Below, one piece after another: positions 18,113-27,235 of a stretch of 64,000 bases of DNA. The stretch's first letter is position 1; each line of letters begins with the position of its first letter. The position numbers and the translations under genes were made by a program. This DNA is from DATBVX01 sp963696675 (GTDB lineage: Bacteria > Pseudomonadota > Gammaproteobacteria > Steroidobacterales > Steroidobacteraceae): the NCBI GenBank assembly GCA_963696675.1, contig CAVOLM010000021.1, positions 62,001-126,000 of the forward strand, written 5' to 3'. The notes below the pieces were generated by a model that did no database searches, had not been told where the DNA came from, and was given only the letters and a program-made list of their open reading frames with translations.

Positions 18113-19126
18113 ATGGCGATCAAGGTGGGCATCAACGGTTACGGTCGCATCGGCCGTAACATTCTGCGGGCACTCTACGAAGCGGGACGACAGAAGGAGA
18201 TCCAGGTCGTCGCCCTGAATGATCTTGGGGATGCCAACACCAACGCGCACCTGACGCGCTATGACACCGTGCACGGCAAGTTTCCCGGCGAGGTGAGTGT
18301 CGATGGCAACGCGATGGTCGTGAATGGCGATCGCATCCGCGTACTCGCCGAACGTGATCCGACCAAGCTCCCCTGGGGCGAGCTGGGCGTGGAGTTCGTG
18401 CTCGAATGCACGGGTCTATTCACCAGCAAGGCGAAGGCGGGCGCCCACCTCAAGGGTGGCGCAAAGAAGGTCGTGATCTCTGCGCCGGGTGGCGAGGATG
18501 TCGATGCCACCATCGTGTACGGCGTGAATCACCAGGTACTCAAATCGAGCCATACGGTGATCTCCAATGCATCGTGCACGACCAACTGCCTGGTGCCGAT
18601 CGTGAAGGTGCTGCATGACAAGATCGGCGTCGTGAGCGGCATCATGACCACGGTGCACTCGTACACCAACGACCAGGTGCTCACCGACGTCTATCACTCG
18701 GATCTGCGCCGTGCCCGCTCGGCCACCATGTCGATGATTCCGACCAAGACCGGCGCCGCGGCGTCCGTGGGCCTGGTGCTGCCCGAGCTGAAGGGCAAGC
18801 TCGATGGCTTTTCCGTCCGCGTGCCGACCATCAATGTGTCGCTGGTCGACCTCACCTTCAGCGCCGCGCGCAAGACGACCGCCGACGAAATACACGGCCT
18901 CATGAAGGCGGCGGCTGGAGGAGCACTCAAGGGCATACTCGCGTACAGCGACGGCCCGCTGGTGTCGGTCGACTTCAATCACGATCCGGCCTCGTCCACC
19001 TATGACGCCACGCTCACGAAAGTGATCGAAGGGACGCTGGTCAAGGTGTGTGCGTGGTACGACAACGAGTGGGGCTTCTCCAACCGCATGCTGGACACCA
19101 CCGTGGCGTGGTCCAAGGCGAGCTAG
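18113..19126 (+). CDS. gapA: Glyceraldehyde-3-phosphate dehydrogenase
   Basis: Oxidises glyceraldehyde 3-phosphate to 1,3-bisphosphoglycerate with NAD. 337 aa. Rossmann start IKVGINGYGRIGRNILRAL, active-site SNASCTTNCLVPIVK (catalytic Cys), TVHSYTNDQVLTD, and the C-terminal WYDNEWGFSNRM. Thirty bases after tkt, preceded by a GGAGAGACAAG ribosome site. Typical; NAD versus NADP preference is not decided here. Confidence 0.97.
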   Translation: MAIKVGINGYGRIGRNILRALYEAGRQKEIQVVALNDLGDANTNAHLTRYDTVHGKFPGEVSVDGNAMVVNGDRIRVLAERDPTKLPWGELGVEFVLECTGLFTSKAKAGAHLKGGAKKVVISAPGGEDVDATIVYGVNHQVLKSSHTVISNASCTTNCLVPIVKVLHDKIGVVSGIMTTVHSYTNDQVLTDVYHSDLRRARSATMSMIPTKTGAAASVGLVLPELKGKLDGFSVRVPTINVSLVDLTFSAARKTTADEIHGLMKAAAGGALKGILAYSDGPLVSVDFNHDPASSTYDATLTKVIEGTLVKVCAWYDNEWGFSNRMLDTTVAWSKAS

Positions 19127-19134
19127 GCACTGTC

Positions 19135-20310
19135 ATGAAAGTGCGGCGCATGGCGGACCTGGATCTGCGCGGCAAGCGCGTCCTGATCCGGGAAGATCTC
19201 AACGTGCCCATCAAGGATGGCGTGGTCACGAGTGATGCGCGCATCCGCGCTTCGCTGCCGACCATCGAGCTCGCACTCAAGGCCGAGGCTCGCGTGCTGC
19301 TCCTGTCGCATCTCGGGCGACCGGAAGAGGGCGTGTACAGCGAGGAATTCTCGCTCGCGCCGGTAGCTGCACGGCTGTCGGAGCTCCTCGGCCGAAAAGT
19401 GCGCCTGGAGCGCAACTGGCTCGATGGCGTCGAGTGCGCGGCGGGTGACGCCGTGTTGTGTGAGAACGTGCGCTTCAACAAGGGCGAGAAGAAAAACAGC
19501 GACGAACTGGCCAAGCGCATGGCGGCGCTCTGCGATGTCTTCGTGATGGATGCCTTCGGCACGGCGCATCGGGCGGAAGCGAGCACGCACGGCGTGGCGA
19601 AATATGCGCCGATCGCCTGTGCCGGACCGTTGCTGGTCAACGAGCTCGTCGCGCTCGAGACCGCGCTGGAAAAGCCGGCGCGCCCGATGATGGCGATCGT
19701 CGCGGGCTCCAAGGTGTCCACCAAGCTCACCGTGCTGGAGTCGCTGCTCGCCAAGGTCGACCAGCTCATCGTCGGCGGCGGCATCGCCAATACGTTTCTC
19801 GCCGCTGCCGGCTTCCCGGTAGGAAAGTCGCTCCACGAGGCGGAAATGGTGGATATCGCGCGCCGGCTGATGGTCGAGTCCGAGAAGCGCGGTACGCAGA
19901 TTCCTCTGCCGACCGATGTGGTCGTCGCCAGGGAGTTCTCGGCGAAGGCCGAAGCTGACGTGAAGGACGTGGCGGCCGTTCGCGCCGATGAAATGATTCT
20001 CGATATCGGACCCGATACCGCGGAGAGGTTTGCGGCTTTGATCGGTCGCGCAGGCACGATCATCTGGAATGGTCCGGTCGGTGTGTTCGAATTCGACCAG
20101 TTCGGTGAAGGCACGCGGGTGCTGGCGCAGGCGATCGCGCGCAGTCCGGCGTTCTCGCTGGCGGGTGGCGGTGACACGCTGGCCGCGATCGAGAAGTACC
20201 AGGTCGAGGAGGGGATCTCCTACATCTCAACGGGCGGCGGCGCGTTCCTGGAATTCGTCGAGGGCAAGAAGCTCCCCGCGGTCGAAGTTCTCGAACAGCG
20301 GGGCGAATGA
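19135..20310 (+). CDS. pgk: Phosphoglycerate kinase
   Basis: Converts 1,3-bisphosphoglycerate and ADP to 3-phosphoglycerate and ATP. 391 aa. Motifs: GKRVLIREDLNVPIKDG (usual RVDLNVP, here RED), LLLSHLGRPEEG, CENVRFNKGEKKN, VMDAFGTAHRAEAST, VAGSKVSTKLTVLESLL, and GGGDTLAAIEKY near the end. The ATG at 19135 lies eight bases after the gapA stop; the stop overlaps the pyk start (ATGA). Replacement of Val by Glu in the RVDLN motif is a mild oddity. Confidence 0.96.
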   Translation: MKVRRMADLDLRGKRVLIREDLNVPIKDGVVTSDARIRASLPTIELALKAEARVLLLSHLGRPEEGVYSEEFSLAPVAARLSELLGRKVRLERNWLDGVECAAGDAVLCENVRFNKGEKKNSDELAKRMAALCDVFVMDAFGTAHRAEASTHGVAKYAPIACAGPLLVNELVALETALEKPARPMMAIVAGSKVSTKLTVLESLLAKVDQLIVGGGIANTFLAAAGFPVGKSLHEAEMVDIARRLMVESEKRGTQIPLPTDVVVAREFSAKAEADVKDVAAVRADEMILDIGPDTAERFAALIGRAGTIIWNGPVGVFEFDQFGEGTRVLAQAIARSPAFSLAGGGDTLAAIEKYQVEEGISYISTGGGAFLEFVEGKKLPAVEVLEQRGE

Positions 20311-21749
20311 TACGCATGCAACGTCGTACCAAGATTGTGGCCACTCTCGGGCCGGCGACCGATGATCAGGCGGTACTCGCCGCGATGATCCGTGCCGGTA
20401 CCGACGTCGTCCGGGTGAACTTCTCGCACGGCAAGCCCGACGATCACGCGCGCCGCATCGAGATCGTCCGGACTGCTGCGGCGAGCGCGGATCGCTACGT
20501 GGGCGTGCTTGGCGACTTGCAGGGGCCGAAGATCCGCATCGAGCGCTTTGCACAGGGCCCCGTCACGCTCACCGAAGGGAATGCCTTTGCGCTGGATGTC
20601 TCACTGGACCCTGCAGCCGGAGACGCCAAGGCCGTCGGTGTTGCCTACAAGGATCTGCCGCGCGATGTGCGTGCGGGCGATGTCCTGCTGCTCGATGACG
20701 GGCAGATCGTGCTCGAGGTGGAAAAGGTCGACGGGCCACGCATTCATACGCGGGTACGTATCGGCGGCACACTCTCGGATCAAAAGGGCATCAATCGCAA
20801 GGGCGGCGGGTTGTCTGCCGGCGCGCTGACCGAGAAGGACCGAGCCGACATCCGCACTGCTGCTAAGCTCGGTATCGATTTTCTGGCCGTTTCGTTCGCC
20901 AGCGGGGCGTCCGATATCCTCGAAGCGCGTCAATTGCTGCGCGATGCCGGCGGTGAAGGCTGCGTGGTCGCCAAGATCGAGCGGAGCGAGGCGATCCAGA
21001 ACCTGCCCGCGATCATCGACGCGAGTGACGCGGTCATGGTGGCGCGTGGCGATCTGGGCGTGGAGATGGGCTACGCCGAGCTCACGGGCCTGCAGAAAAC
21101 CATCATCCACCAGACGCGCAACCGCCATCGCGTCGTAATCACGGCCACACAGATGATGGAATCGATGATTCACAGTCCGATTCCGACGCGCGCCGAGGTC
21201 TCGGATGTCTCGAACGCGGTGATGGATGGCACCGACGCGGTAATGCTGTCCGCGGAGACTGCAGTCGGCAAGTATCCGGTGAAAGCGGTCGAGGCTATGG
21301 CCGAAGTCATCCGCGGCGCCGAGAAATATCAACTCGCGCACAGCCGCGTCCGGCACCGCGTCGAGGGTCAGTTCCAGGGCACCGATGAAGCGATCGCGAT
21401 GGCCGTGATGTACACCGCCAATCACCTGCGGGTGCGCGCGATCGTCGCATTGACCGAGTCGGGATCGACACCGTTGTGGATGTCGCGCATCCGCTCCGAT
21501 ATTCCGATCTACGCGTTCACCCGCCACGAGGTCACGCGCCGCAGGGTGACCCTGTATCGTGGTGTATATCCCGTGCCTTTCGATATGACCGACATAGAGC
21601 CACGGGTGCTGTACGCGGCAATCTTCGATCAGCTTCTCAAGCGCCAGCTGGTCAGCATCGGCGACTTGGTGATCCTCACGCAGGGTGAGCTGTCGGGCGT
21701 CGCGGGCGGAACCAATACCATGAAGATCATCAAGGTCACGGCAGGCTGA
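20307..21749 (+). CDS. pyk: Pyruvate kinase
   Basis: Last glycolytic step, phosphoenolpyruvate + ADP to pyruvate + ATP. 480 aa. Motifs: RRTKIVATLGPATDD, VRVNFSHGKPDDHARRIE, LGDLQGPKIRIERF, the active-site block VVAKIERSEAIQNLPAIID, VMVARGDLGVEMGYAEL, and VITATQMMESMIHSPIPTRA. Overlaps pgk by four bases. The downstream gene begins three bases after its stop, so the operon continues into the acylase. Confidence 0.97.
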   Translation: MIRMQRRTKIVATLGPATDDQAVLAAMIRAGTDVVRVNFSHGKPDDHARRIEIVRTAAASADRYVGVLGDLQGPKIRIERFAQGPVTLTEGNAFALDVSLDPAAGDAKAVGVAYKDLPRDVRAGDVLLLDDGQIVLEVEKVDGPRIHTRVRIGGTLSDQKGINRKGGGLSAGALTEKDRADIRTAAKLGIDFLAVSFASGASDILEARQLLRDAGGEGCVVAKIERSEAIQNLPAIIDASDAVMVARGDLGVEMGYAELTGLQKTIIHQTRNRHRVVITATQMMESMIHSPIPTRAEVSDVSNAVMDGTDAVMLSAETAVGKYPVKAVEAMAEVIRGAEKYQLAHSRVRHRVEGQFQGTDEAIAMAVMYTANHLRVRAIVALTESGSTPLWMSRIRSDIPIYAFTRHEVTRRRVTLYRGVYPVPFDMTDIEPRVLYAAIFDQLLKRQLVSIGDLVILTQGELSGVAGGTNTMKIIKVTAG

Positions 21750-21751
21750 CC

Positions 21752-24167
21752 GTGCGGCCTGTGCGCCGGTTGCTTGCAGCCCTGGCGTTCGTTCTCGTCG
21801 CTCTGTTTCTCGTTGCCTACGCGCTGCTCCGCGCCAGCCTTCCGGTTCTCGATGGAGAGGGTGCGGCTGCGATCCAATCCGCAATCGCGATCGAGCGCGA
21901 TTCATTCGGCGTGCCATCGATCCGGGCCCAGCACCGACGCGATGTCGCGTGGGCGACCGGCTACCTGCATGCGCAGGACCGGTTCTTCCAGATGGACCTG
22001 TCGCGACGCTTCGCCGCCGGTGAGCTGGCAGAGCTCTTTGGCAGCATCGCGCTCGAAGAGGATCGGCGCATGCGCATTCATCGCTTCCGGCACGTGGCAC
22101 AGCAGGTAGTCGCGCGCACCAATCCCGAAGAGCGCGCGCTCCTCGACGCGTACGTCGCAGGCGTCAATGCCGGAATCGAATCACTCGCCAGCCGGCCCTT
22201 CGAATACTGGCTGCTGCGAAGTAAGCCGCAGGCCTGGCGAGCCGAGGACACGATACTGGTCGTGCTTCTCGATGTACGAGCAGCTCAACTACTCGGCTTT
22301 CGCCGCCGAGTCCTCGCGCGGACTCGTGCATGACGAGGTCCCGGTGGCGCTGTATCGCTTCCTGTACCAGCGCGGCACCGAATGGGATGCGCCGGTGGCC
22401 GGCGTACCGCTGTCGCCACAGCCCATTCCATCGCCGGACGAAGTCAATCTGCGCGGCCAGGCGCTCGCGCAGACGCGACCGTTCGTTCCTCTGGTTGAGC
22501 AGGACCTGCTGCCCGGGAGTAACAACTGGGCAGTTGCGGGCGCGTTGACCGTATCCGGGCATGCGTTGCTCGCGAACGATATGCACCTGGGCCTCGGAAT
22601 ACCGAACACGTGGTACCGCACTCGCTGGCAGGTGATTGCGCCAGCCGGTGGCACTGCGGCGATTGATATGGCGGGCGTGACGCTGCCGGGGGTGCCCGCT
22701 ATCGTCGCGGGCAGCAATGGCCACGTCGCCTGGGGTTTTACCAACAGCTATGGCGATTGGACCGACCTCATCGTGTTGCGCGAGGACGCTGCGCACCCGG
22801 ACCAGTACGCAACACCCGGCGGTTATCGCGCGTTCGAGCACCATCGCGAGACAATCAACGTCAAAGGGCGGGCGGATGAGACGCTCGATGTGCTCGACAC
22901 CATGTGGGGACCCGTGTTTGACCGCGATCATGCCGGGCGCCGCCGCGCCGCTGCCTGGATCGCGCAGTCGCCCGAGGCGACCAATGTGACTCTGGTCAAC
23001 CTTGAATCCGTGCAGGATGTGGCGAGCGCTCTCGACGTTGCGAATCGTGTCGGGGCACCACCGCAAAATTTCGTCGCAGCGGACGATCGCGGCAACATCG
23101 GCTGGACGATCATGGGGCACATACCGGTGCGTGGCGCCGGCGATTCGAGCATTCCCTCGGATTGGTCGCAGCCCGGCAGCGGCTGGTCCGGATGGCTCGA
23201 ACCCGATCGTTATCCGCGCATTCTCAATCCGGCCGGCGGGCGCATCTGGACGGCGAACGCCCGCGTCGTGGACGGCCAAGCCTTGCAGGTGATCGGGGAA
23301 GGGGATTTCGAGCTCGGCGCGCGCGCCAGGCAGATTCGCGATGATCTGTGGCGACTGAGGTCAGCGACTGAAGCGGATATGCTCGCGATCCAGCTCGATG
23401 ATCGCGCCTTCTTTCTGCAGCGGTGGCGCTCGAAACTCCTGACGCTGCTCGATGAGGGCGCACTTGCCGGCCATCCGGCGCGCGCGCAATTTCGCTCACT
23501 GGTCGCGAAGTCGGCGGATGCTGCCGAGGTGGGTTCGGTGGGATATCGGCTGCTGCGCAGCTGGCGCAATTCGGTCCGGGATCGGGTTTTCGGCATGCTG
23601 ACGGCGCGCGCGCGCCGACCCGATGCCGATCCCGACGAGATCCAGGTCGCGCCTCAATTCGAGGGACCGCTTTGGCAACTCCTGTCGGCGGAGCCTGCAC
23701 ATCTGCTGAGCCAGGAGTATGCAAGCTGGCGAGACCTCGAGTTGCGCAGCCTCGATGCCGCGATCGACGCGCTACTGGAAGAGTGCGGCGCGCTCGAGAA
23801 GTGTTCGTGGGGCAAGCGCAATCGGGTGACCTTGAGTCACCCGCTGGGCCGGGCGGTTCCGGTCCTGGGCTGGCTTCTGAACATGCCGACACGCGAGTTG
23901 CCCGGCGATGCCAGCATGCCGCGCGTGCAAGGGCCGCGCTTTGGTGCTTCCGAACGCTTCGCCGTTTCACCGGGGCGCGAGGCGCAGGGCTACTTCCATA
24001 TGCCCGGTGGCCAGAGCGGACATCCTCTGTCGCCTTACTATCGCGCCGGGCACGACGCGTGGGCTGAAGGCCGACCGCTATCGTTCCTGCCAGGAGCCGC
24101 CGAACATCACCTGAACATTCACCCCGGCATCAACGCTGCGCCAGCTGCAGCGCCTGCAAGTTCTTGA
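21752..24167 (+). CDS. Penicillin acylase family N-terminal-nucleophile hydrolase (frameshifted)
   Basis: Member of the penicillin/cephalosporin/AHL acylase family, exported and self-cleaved into two chains. GTG at 21752; residues 5-25 form a membrane/signal helix (LLAALAFVLVALFLVAYALL). DVAWATGYLHAQDRFFQMDL begins the alpha chain. The catalytic Ser follows the cleavage Gly in LLPGSNNWAVAGALTVSG; then LLANDMHLGLGIPNTWY and WGFTNSYGDWTD. One extra G at 22271, after the Leu codon CTC, breaks it; corrected length is 804 aa. Substrate is unknown (acyl-homoserine lactone or a beta-lactam-like amide are options). It is the last gene of the glycolytic operon. Confidence 0.85.
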
Positions 24168-24709
24168 GCACGACCTGTGAATGCCCCTTGGGGTCCACGT
24201 GCTCGTAATGTTTCGCGACCTTGCGCTGTGGATCGATGATGAAGGTTTCGCGGGCCGCGAGCTTCATGCCGAACCGACGTCTCAGAACTCCGTAGTCTTT
24301 CGCAGTCTGACTGGGTCGAATCGGCGAGAATGGGGAAGGGCAAACCATGTTTAGCCACGAATTTCTGGTGAGAAGCGACGTCATCCAGGCTGATGCCGAC
24401 GACAGCCGTGCCGGCTTTCTTGAACGCGAAGATATTGTCACGGAAGTCGCACGCCTGGGTCGTGCAGCCCGGAGTCATGTCCTTGGGGTAAAAATACAGC
24501 ACCAACCACTCGCCGGCGTAGTCAGAGAGACTGTGCCACTTGCCTTCCTGGTCCTGAAGTTTGAATGCGGGCGCTGCCGATCCGACCTGCGCGGCCGCTC
24601 CCACAGCGCCGGCGAATATGAAACCAAGCACCACTGCGAACAGGAATATGGCCTTTCGAACCGGCGTCGCGCGCATGGAGGTCTTCGCAGGTTGCTGCGT
24701 GGCGCTCAT
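24130..24709 (-). CDS. Periplasmic peroxiredoxin, BCP/PrxQ type (frameshifted)
   Basis: Thiol peroxidase reducing hydroperoxides. An N-terminal hydrophobic segment (AIFLFAVVLGFIFAGAVGAA) implies export or anchoring, unlike cytoplasmic Bcp. Core: APAFKLQDQEGKWHSLSDYA, VLYFYPKDMTPGCTTQACDF with peroxidatic Cys and a resolving Cys five residues on, then FVAKHGLPFPILADSTQ. An extra base at 24304 (T on the coding strand, after Asp GAC) shifts the frame; the real ending is DYGVLRRRFGMKLAARETFI...LQLAQR. Corrected length is 192 aa. Start at 24709 or 24676. It overlaps the convergent acylase gene by 38 bp. Confidence 0.85.
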
Positions 24710-24762
24710 CTTAGGCGGCCGCGCCATGCACGACCACTGAACGCGAGCAACCCCGCAACTGT

Positions 24763-25968
24763 ATGAGCGAAGCGCCAAAGAGGACGGCACTGATACTGAC
24801 CGGCGGAGGCGCGCGTGCGGCCTACCAGGTCGGGGTGCTTAAGGCACTGGCGGAATGGTTGCCAGAGGACAGCCCCTGTCCGTTCCCCATCATTGTCGGT
24901 ACCTCCGCGGGCGCCGTGGCAGCCATCGCGCTCGCGGGCCGTTCGGGCCGCTTCCGGGCGGCCGTCAACGCCCTGGAGCAGGTGTGGGCCAACTTCCACG
25001 TCGAGCAGGTCTTTCGCGCCGACACCTTGAGCATGTTGCGCGCGGGGGTGCATTGGCTGCTCGCCTTCGTCTCGAGCGGCTTGCTGCTGCCGCCGCCAAA
25101 ATCGCTGTTCGACAACTCTCCGTTGCGCGAGCTTCTCAGTCACACGATGTCGTTTCGGGGTGTGCACCGCTCGATAGCGAAGGGCAGACTCAGAGCCGTC
25201 GGAATCTGCGCCACGAGCTTCAGCAGCGGACGCTGTGTGACTTTCTACGAGGGCATGCCGGAGCTGCACAACTGGGAACGGATTGCGGGCGGCGGCCAGC
25301 GCGGCCGCCTTGGCCTCGATCACCTGATGGCGAGCCTGTCGATCCCGTTTCTGTTCCCGGCCGTGCGCCTGGGCGATGAGTACTATGGCGACGGCGCCAT
25401 GCGGCAGACCAATCCGCTCAGCCCGGCGATCAACCTGGGCGCCGACAGGTTGCTGGTGATCGGTGTGCGGCAGAGCGGGCTGGGCAGCGCCTTCGGCAAG
25501 ATGCGCATCGGCGCGGCGCCGACTGCGGGTCAGATCTTCGGCTACATGCTCGACACGTTGTTCATGGACCAGATCTACGCCGATATCGAGCAGCTCGAGC
25601 GTCTCAACCAGCTCGTATTGCACGCGCCGGTATCATTCGCCGGGTTACGGGCCATCGACGCGATGGTGCTGGCTCCCAGCCAGGACCTGCGCGAAGTCGC
25701 TGCGCGGCACGTGCGAGAACTTCCGCGACCCTTGCGCGCCTTATTGCGCCTGATCGGCGCCCACACGGCGATGACCGGGTCGCTGGCGAGCTATTTGATG
25801 TTCGAGGCGGGTTACACGCGCGAGCTCATCGAGATCGGATACAGCGACGCACGCGCGCAGCGTAGTCAGCTCCTGCACCTCGTGCAGCGGCACGGCGAAG
25901 CACCACATCCCGCCCGTGATCTGAGGCCCGCGCATAAGCGCCACGCGCAGACTGTTCCGGACCGCTAG
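24763..25968 (+). CDS. Patatin-like phospholipase
   Basis: Serine acyl hydrolase with the patatin Ser-Asp dyad. LILTGGGARAAYQVGVLKAL (oxyanion loop), IIVGTSAGAVAAIALAG (GxSxG nucleophile, Ser near residue 49) and EYYGDGAMRQTNPLSPAINL (catalytic Asp in DGA). 401 aa, without signal peptide, so probably cytoplasmic or membrane-peripheral. The long C-terminal part has conserved FGYMLDTLFMDQIYADIEQL. Divergent from the peroxiredoxin (53 bp). Its TAG stop shares the palindrome CTAG with the stop of rapZ on the other strand. Confidence 0.9.
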   Translation: MSEAPKRTALILTGGGARAAYQVGVLKALAEWLPEDSPCPFPIIVGTSAGAVAAIALAGRSGRFRAAVNALEQVWANFHVEQVFRADTLSMLRAGVHWLLAFVSSGLLLPPPKSLFDNSPLRELLSHTMSFRGVHRSIAKGRLRAVGICATSFSSGRCVTFYEGMPELHNWERIAGGGQRGRLGLDHLMASLSIPFLFPAVRLGDEYYGDGAMRQTNPLSPAINLGADRLLVIGVRQSGLGSAFGKMRIGAAPTAGQIFGYMLDTLFMDQIYADIEQLERLNQLVLHAPVSFAGLRAIDAMVLAPSQDLREVAARHVRELPRPLRALLRLIGAHTAMTGSLASYLMFEAGYTRELIEIGYSDARAQRSQLLHLVQRHGEAPHPARDLRPAHKRHAQTVPDR

Positions 25969-26867
25969 GCGCGAGATTGCAGCGCTGGCTCGGCAGCTTC
26001 GGAGAGGCTCTCAGGCAGGGCGTTGTGGCGCGCGATCACGTGCGGGTGCTTTTCACGAAAACGCGCGGCGAGGCGATCGACGATGTACACGGACCGATGC
26101 TGCCCGCCGGTGCAACCGATCGCGACCGTGAGATATCTGCGATTGTTGCGCTGATACTCGGGAATGCGCGACTCGATGAAGCGCGCGATCTCCTCGATCA
26201 GGCGCTCCACATCCGGGTGTGACTCGAGAAATCGGATCACTTCCGGATCGCGTCCGGTAAGGCGGCGCAACTGCGGCTCCCAATACGGGTTGGGAAGGGT
26301 GCGTGAGTCGAACACGAAATCCGCATCACCCGGCAATCCGTGCTTGAAACCGAACGACTCGAACATGATCGAGAGACGCCCCTCATGCCGCTGCTCGACA
26401 CGCTTGCGGATCAGCTCCCGTAATTCGTGCACGCTCATGCGTGTGGTATCGATGACCAGGTCAGCGGCATCGGTCACCGGCTCGAGGAGCCGGCGTTCTG
26501 CGGCGATCGCTTCGCGCAAGCTGACCCCGTCGCTGCTCAGTGGATGCTTGCGGCGCGTCTCGCCGTAGCGATTGAGCAGCGCGTCATCGTCGGCATGCAG
26601 GAACAGCACCTCGCACGCGATGCCGGCGCGCCTGAGCTCTTGCACCAGCATCGGCACGGTCGCAATCTCGCCGGGCCGATTGCGCGCATCGAGCCCGACG
26701 GCGATGCGCGCGTACGCGGGCTCAGGACTCCTCACGGTATGGGAGATGAAGGGCTTGAGGAGTGCGGCCGGAATGTTGTCAATGCAATAGAAGTCGAGGT
26801 CTTCGAGCATGTGCAGCGCCACGCTCTTTCCGGATCCGGACAGACCGCTGACGATGATCAGGCGCAT
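25965..26867 (-). CDS. rapZ: RNase adapter protein RapZ
   Basis: RNA-binding adapter that in Enterobacteria tunes glucosamine-6-phosphate synthase through small RNAs and so controls envelope precursor supply. 300 aa. Walker A VSGLSGSGKSVALHMLEDLD at the N-terminus, middle block FESFGFKHGLPGDADFVFDS and NPYWEPQLRRLTGRD, and the C-terminal IGCTGGQHRSVYIVDRLAAR (RNA/metabolite-binding domain). Seventeen bases downstream of hpf, with no ptsN in between. Last gene of the kdsD-to-rapZ run. Confidence 0.95.
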   Translation of the reverse strand: MRLIIVSGLSGSGKSVALHMLEDLDFYCIDNIPAALLKPFISHTVRSPEPAYARIAVGLDARNRPGEIATVPMLVQELRRAGIACEVLFLHADDDALLNRYGETRRKHPLSSDGVSLREAIAAERRLLEPVTDAADLVIDTTRMSVHELRELIRKRVEQRHEGRLSIMFESFGFKHGLPGDADFVFDSRTLPNPYWEPQLRRLTGRDPEVIRFLESHPDVERLIEEIARFIESRIPEYQRNNRRYLTVAIGCTGGQHRSVYIVDRLAARFREKHPHVIARHNALPESLSEAAEPALQSRA

Positions 26868-26884
26868 GGCCGCTGCAACAACCC

Positions 26885-27205
26885 CTATGACAGGCGCGTC
26901 TTCTGGGCTTCTTCGGCGTGATGATCGGTGAGCTTTTCCTTGTGCTTCTTCACGCAGCGATCGAGCTTGTCCGCCAGCAGGTCGATCGCCGCATACATGT
27001 CCTGATCCACCGCGTCCGCGTAGATCTTTCCCCCACTTACCAGCACAGTAGCTTCGGCCTTCTGTCGCAGCTTCTCAACGGTCAGGATGCAATGGACATC
27101 GATCAGGGAATCGAAGTGGCGCACGATACGCCCTAGTTTCTTGCTGACATATCCGCGCAGCGCCGGCGTGATGTCCACATGATGACCGGTGAGATTGAGC
27201 TGCAT
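26885..27205 (-). CDS. hpf: Short ribosome hibernation promoting factor
   Basis: 106-residue HPF/YfiA-family protein that binds the 30S decoding site in stationary phase and promotes 100S dimers. Begins MQLNLTGHHVDITPALRGYV, with FDSLIDVHCILTVEKLRQKA and the basic helix DLLADKLDRCVKKHKEKL. Short form, lacking the C-terminal dimerisation domain of long HPF. Thirty bases downstream of rpoN, the usual arrangement. Confidence 0.95.
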   Translation of the reverse strand: MQLNLTGHHVDITPALRGYVSKKLGRIVRHFDSLIDVHCILTVEKLRQKAEATVLVSGGKIYADAVDQDMYAAIDLLADKLDRCVKKHKEKLTDHHAEEAQKTRLS

Positions 27206-27235
27206 GGCACGCTCCTGTTGTGTCTGGTTGTTACT

